Source: Nitriliruptoraceae bacterium
Lineage (GTDB): Bacteria; Actinomycetota; Nitriliruptoria; Nitriliruptorales; Nitriliruptoraceae
Assembly: GCA_003563915.1 (NCBI GenBank)
Contig: PWTE01000383.1
Span: 1-42,568 of the forward strand
Length of the DNA stretch: 42,568 bases
Reading direction: 5' to 3'
The notes below the pieces were generated by a model. That model saw only the letters and a program-made list of their open reading frames with translations, searched no databases and had not been told where the DNA came from. Both the position numbers and the translations under genes were made by a program. Positions 40,467 through 42,568 of this stretch are shown here, piece after piece (the first letter of the stretch is position 1; the number at the start of each line of letters is the position of its first letter).

Positions 40467-41150
40467 ATGACCCGGCAGATCACCAGCAAGGGCACCTCGT
40501 TCGGCGAGGCGCTGACCGATGCGCTCGCGGAGCTCGCGGGGTGCGACCGCGAGAAGGTGGAGCTGCACGCTCCGGGGCTCGACGACGTCGGTGGCCACGT
40601 CCGTTTGGACCTCGAGGTGGAGGTCGTCCGAGAGGCCGACGACGATCGCGCTTCCGAGCCGGCGCCAGCGCCGACCGAGGCATCGGTGGACCCCCAGGAG
40701 CTGGATGAGGAGGCGGACGCCGCGGCGGACTTCCTCGAGGGCCTGCTGGATGCGATGGATCTCCCGGGTGATCTCCGGATCCGGGTGAAGGACGAGCACG
40801 CCGAGGTCGAGGTGGTGGATGTCGGCAGTGGCGCGCTCATCGGCCGGCGCGGACAGACGCTGGAGGCGATCCAGGAGCTGGTCCGGTGCTCGTTGCAGCG
40901 GCAGTTCGAGCGCCGTGCACGGGTACAGGTCGATGTCGAGGGCTACCGCGCCCGTCGTCTGGAGAAGCTGGTCGAGAAGGCCGAGGAAGCGATCGACACG
41001 GTCCTGGACACCGGCGACGCCGAACGGCTGGAGCCGATGGACGTCTTCGAACGCAAGGTCATCCACCAGCTCGTGGCAGACGTCGACGGACTGACGAGCC
41101 GCAGCCAGGGGCGTGAGCCTGGCCGTCGGGTCGTCATCGAGCCGACGTAG
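40467..41150 (+). CDS. jag: Jag/KhpB-family RNA-binding protein
   Basis: 227 residues. Jag_N domain at the start (KGTSFGEALTDALAEL), an acidic linker (about 55-80), a KH domain with the GxxG loop in ALIGRRGQTLEAIQELV, and an R3H domain with the R-x3-H motif (RKVIH) near 195-200. KhpB/EloR binds RNA and is tied to cell elongation in other Gram-positives. It lies 11 bp after yidC. A large palindrome follows its stop. Confidence 0.96.
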   Translation: MTRQITSKGTSFGEALTDALAELAGCDREKVELHAPGLDDVGGHVRLDLEVEVVREADDDRASEPAPAPTEASVDPQELDEEADAAADFLEGLLDAMDLPGDLRIRVKDEHAEVEVVDVGSGALIGRRGQTLEAIQELVRCSLQRQFERRARVQVDVEGYRARRLEKLVEKAEEAIDTVLDTGDAERLEPMDVFERKVIHQLVADVDGLTSRSQGREPGRRVVIEPT

Positions 41151-41182
41151 AGCCAGTGCCGGGCAGCTGTCCGATCCCGAAC

Positions 41183-41232
41183 GCCCCTACCCTGATGACT
41201 CGAACGTACGTTCGAGTCATCAGGGTAGGGGC
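41183..41232. terminator. 50-bp perfect palindrome after jag
   Basis: Arms 41183-41207 and 41208-41232 are exact reverse complements with no spacer. It begins 32 bp after the jag stop, so an intrinsic terminator of the rpmH-jag transcript is the simplest reading, though no T-run follows. The perfect 25-bp arms exceed what termination needs, so another role at the edge of the parS region is possible. Confidence 0.7.
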
Positions 41233-41539
41233 TCCTGGCTGAGCACGGCGCGTGTGGACGACCGATCCGGGCGTCAGGGCCGGATGATCGTCGCGTGCGA
41301 TCGTGTGCGCCGGGTGGCTGCGTGAGGCTGGCAGCCGACCATGGTGCTCGTCGGCCGGCACGACGGGATCGGGCCGTGTGAACGCGGAGCTCGCGGGTCT
41401 GGTGCCGCTCGCGGTCAGCGGCCCTGACACCCACCCTGGGCGACACGTCCGCGTCGCTGAAGCCAGTACGACAGAGGTGTGCCCGATCCGACCTCGGGTC
41501 GTATCGGAGGTGGCTCGACGTCGCTCGATCCTCCCAGTG

Positions 41540-41553
41540 GTTCCACGTGGAAC
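41540..41553. other. parS site 1
   Basis: GTTCCACGTGGAAC, a perfect 14-bp palindrome of the ParB-binding parS type, flanked by G on both sides. About 210 bp before site 2. Confidence 0.9.
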
Positions 41554-41747
41554 GCCTCGGGTCGACACGGCCGCTCTGTAGGGTGGATGGGGTCGGCGAG
41601 ACCGACGATCCGACGTCAGCGGCCAGGCGCGGGTCGCACCGGGGGTTGGAGCCCGTGCGAGCGACGCGCTCAGGACCTCTGGGGAGGAACGAGCGGCGCT
41701 GGGTCGTCGGGAGGTCACCGCGGGGATCTCGGCCTTGCTGGTCCCGA

Positions 41748-41763
41748 TGTTCCACGTGGAACA
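41748..41763. other. parS site 2
   Basis: TGTTCCACGTGGAACA, the full 16-bp palindromic form; flanking A and T extend the symmetry to 18 bp. Confidence 0.92.
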
Positions 41764-42074
41764 TGGGGACCAGCACGATCGGGCGTGCCGTCCTGGGAGG
41801 ATCGGTACTCGGCCGCACGCTTGGCAACGACCGAGCACCACCGCCCCGGGCTCCAGGCCGGACGAGCCTCGAAGCGGAGTACGGTGGTCGGCGGGGTACG
41901 GTGTTCGACGTGAGCCCGCGGCTGAGCGGACCGTCGGACCACCTCGGGCCTACGGGTGAGGCGTAACTGCTGGATGTCGTCGAGCCGGGTGTCAGGGTGG
42001 ATCGGGCGGTTCCTTCCGCGACCCTCGAGCCGGTCGCTCCGTCGCCTCCCTACCTCTGCGGCGGTCGGTCGACA

Positions 42075-42110
42075 GGGTGGTGGATGTTCCACGTGGAACA
42101 TCCACCACCC
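42075..42110. other. parS site 3 within a 36-bp perfect palindrome
   Basis: The core TGTTCCACGTGGAACA lies at 42085-42100. Symmetry continues perfectly through arms 42075-42092 and 42093-42110. Extended symmetry is far beyond the 16 bp that ParB reads. Confidence 0.92.
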
Positions 42111-42136
42111 CGCACCAGGAGCCGTATCCAGCGAGC

Positions 42137-42168
42137 ACGGTTGCGAGGCTCTCGGGCCTCGCAACCGT
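42137..42168. repeat. Hairpin, 13-bp perfect arms
   Basis: Arms 42137-42149 and 42156-42168 pair perfectly around a 6-nt loop, 27 bp after parS site 3. Could be a terminator or a structured element; orientation and role not clear. Confidence 0.55.
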
Positions 42169-42382
42169 CCGGACGACGACCGGATGCTCCAGAGGATGCG
42201 TGAGGCCGGCGTCGGCGGGCGAACCTTGCGCATACCACCGCAGTGGACAGGCAGATCCGGCAGGCATCATCCCGGCGGGCGCGGGTGCGGCGAGGTCCCG
42301 CCCCACGCACCCCCATCACGTGATGGTTCCGGGTCTGAAACCGACCTGCCCGTCACGCATATCGCTCGCTCCGGACATCGGG

Positions 42383-42398
42383 TGTTCCACGTGGAACG
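42383..42398. other. parS site 4 overlapping the rsmG promoter
   Basis: Core GTTCCACGTGGAAC at 42384-42397; the outer pair is T/G, so only 14 bp are symmetric. It lies 23 bp before the rsmG ATG and overlaps the candidate -35. Confidence 0.9.
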
Positions 42399-42414
42399 CA
42401 GGACCGGCTACGGT
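42385..42414 (+). promoter_or_regulatory. Candidate rsmG promoter, leaderless
   Basis: TTCCAC at 42385-42390, an 18-bp spacer and TACGGT at 42409-42414. The ATG at 42421 lies 7 nt after the -10 with no ribosome site before it, the layout of a leaderless actinobacterial mRNA. The -35 is inside parS site 4. Confidence 0.5.
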
Positions 42415-42420
42415 CGAACC

Positions 42421-42568
42421 ATGGCGACCCCGGAGACGGTAGCGGACCGCTTGGAGCGACTGGCAGCGGCCATCCGTGCCAGTCCACACAACCTGGTGTC
42501 TGCGCGGGCACGCGAGGAGCTGCTGACGCGCCACATCCCGGAGTGCGCCGCCTTCGCGGAGCTGCTCC
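42421..42568 (+). CDS. rsmG: 16S rRNA (guanine527-N7)-methyltransferase, N-terminal part
   Basis: The first 49 residues only; the gene runs off the window. SPHNLVSARAREELLTRHIPECAAFAELL matches the RsmG/GidB N-terminus, where NL-S and the RHI-x-S block precede the SAM-binding domain. RsmG methylates G527 of 16S rRNA. The jag-rsmG-parA-parB order next to oriC is widespread, so this placement supports the call. Confidence 0.88.
   Translation, partial: MATPETVADRLERLAAAIRASPHNLVSARAREELLTRHIPECAAFAELL

Larger units (their letters stand above)
41151..42420. other. Gene-free parS region between jag and rsmG
   Basis: 1.27 kb without a supported gene: frames on both strands are short and overlap each other without ribosome sites. 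It contains four parS sites within 0.86 kb, the jag palindrome and a hairpin, and lies about 5 kb from oriC. It looks like the centromere-like loading zone for ParB (Spo0J), whose gene would be expected after rsmG and parA, outside the window. Confidence 0.85.

Noticed and set aside
41715-42233. 172-codon minus-strand frame in the parS region
   Set aside because: Runs through two parS palindromes and has no ribosome site or family match; other frames in the tract overlap it equally well.

Overview
The window is very GC-rich, with dense short intergenic gaps, GTG starts and actinobacterial marker genes: a DUF3566 membrane protein and a Septum_form lipoprotein next to gyrA, a fused CydDC transporter, and a DciA-type DUF721 protein after recF. 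It carries the chromosomal replication origin. I infer an actinobacterium, possibly a deep-branching Nitriliruptoria-like lineage; the lineage guess rests on overall impression and not on a computed phylogeny.

Right end (about 35.9-42.6 kb): oriC lies between dnaN and dnaA with a cluster of DnaA boxes, and a second set of boxes lies in the dnaA-rpmH gap. Rightward run rpmH, rnpA, yidD, yidC and jag, then a 1.27 kb gene-free tract with four parS sites (one at the centre of a 36-bp perfect palindrome), and the 5' end of rsmG. The last parS overlaps the likely rsmG promoter. Leftward run dnaA, dnaN, recF, a DUF721 gene, a DsbB-like/TlpA-like thiol redox pair, an Fpg/Nei glycosylase, gyrB, two small membrane proteins, gyrA, a lipoprotein, DUF3566 and tRNA-Ile(GAT).

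Middle (about 10.1-23.3 kb, all leftward): cydA-cydB-cydDC, a complete cytochrome bd oxidase and its assembly transporter. Then a tightly coupled four-gene unit follows. It encodes a multi-domain regulator (HPt-like, two REC-like, a GGDEF domain with GASEF in place of GGDEF, and an intact C-terminal REC), a membrane-anchored HEAT-repeat protein, a processive-type family 2 glycosyltransferase and a membrane-anchored TIM-barrel glycoside-hydrolase-like protein. I read this as an uncharacterised synthase-dependent exopolysaccharide system and the best candidate for something undescribed.

Left end (1-10 kb): the 3' end of metX, two near-identical perfect hairpins, a DapA-superfamily aldolase lacking the substrate-binding arginine of true DHDPS, a divergent PlsC-type acyltransferase, a complete five-gene oligopeptide-type ABC importer, a CapA-like protein whose upstream region holds DnaA boxes, and a small coiled-coil membrane protein.
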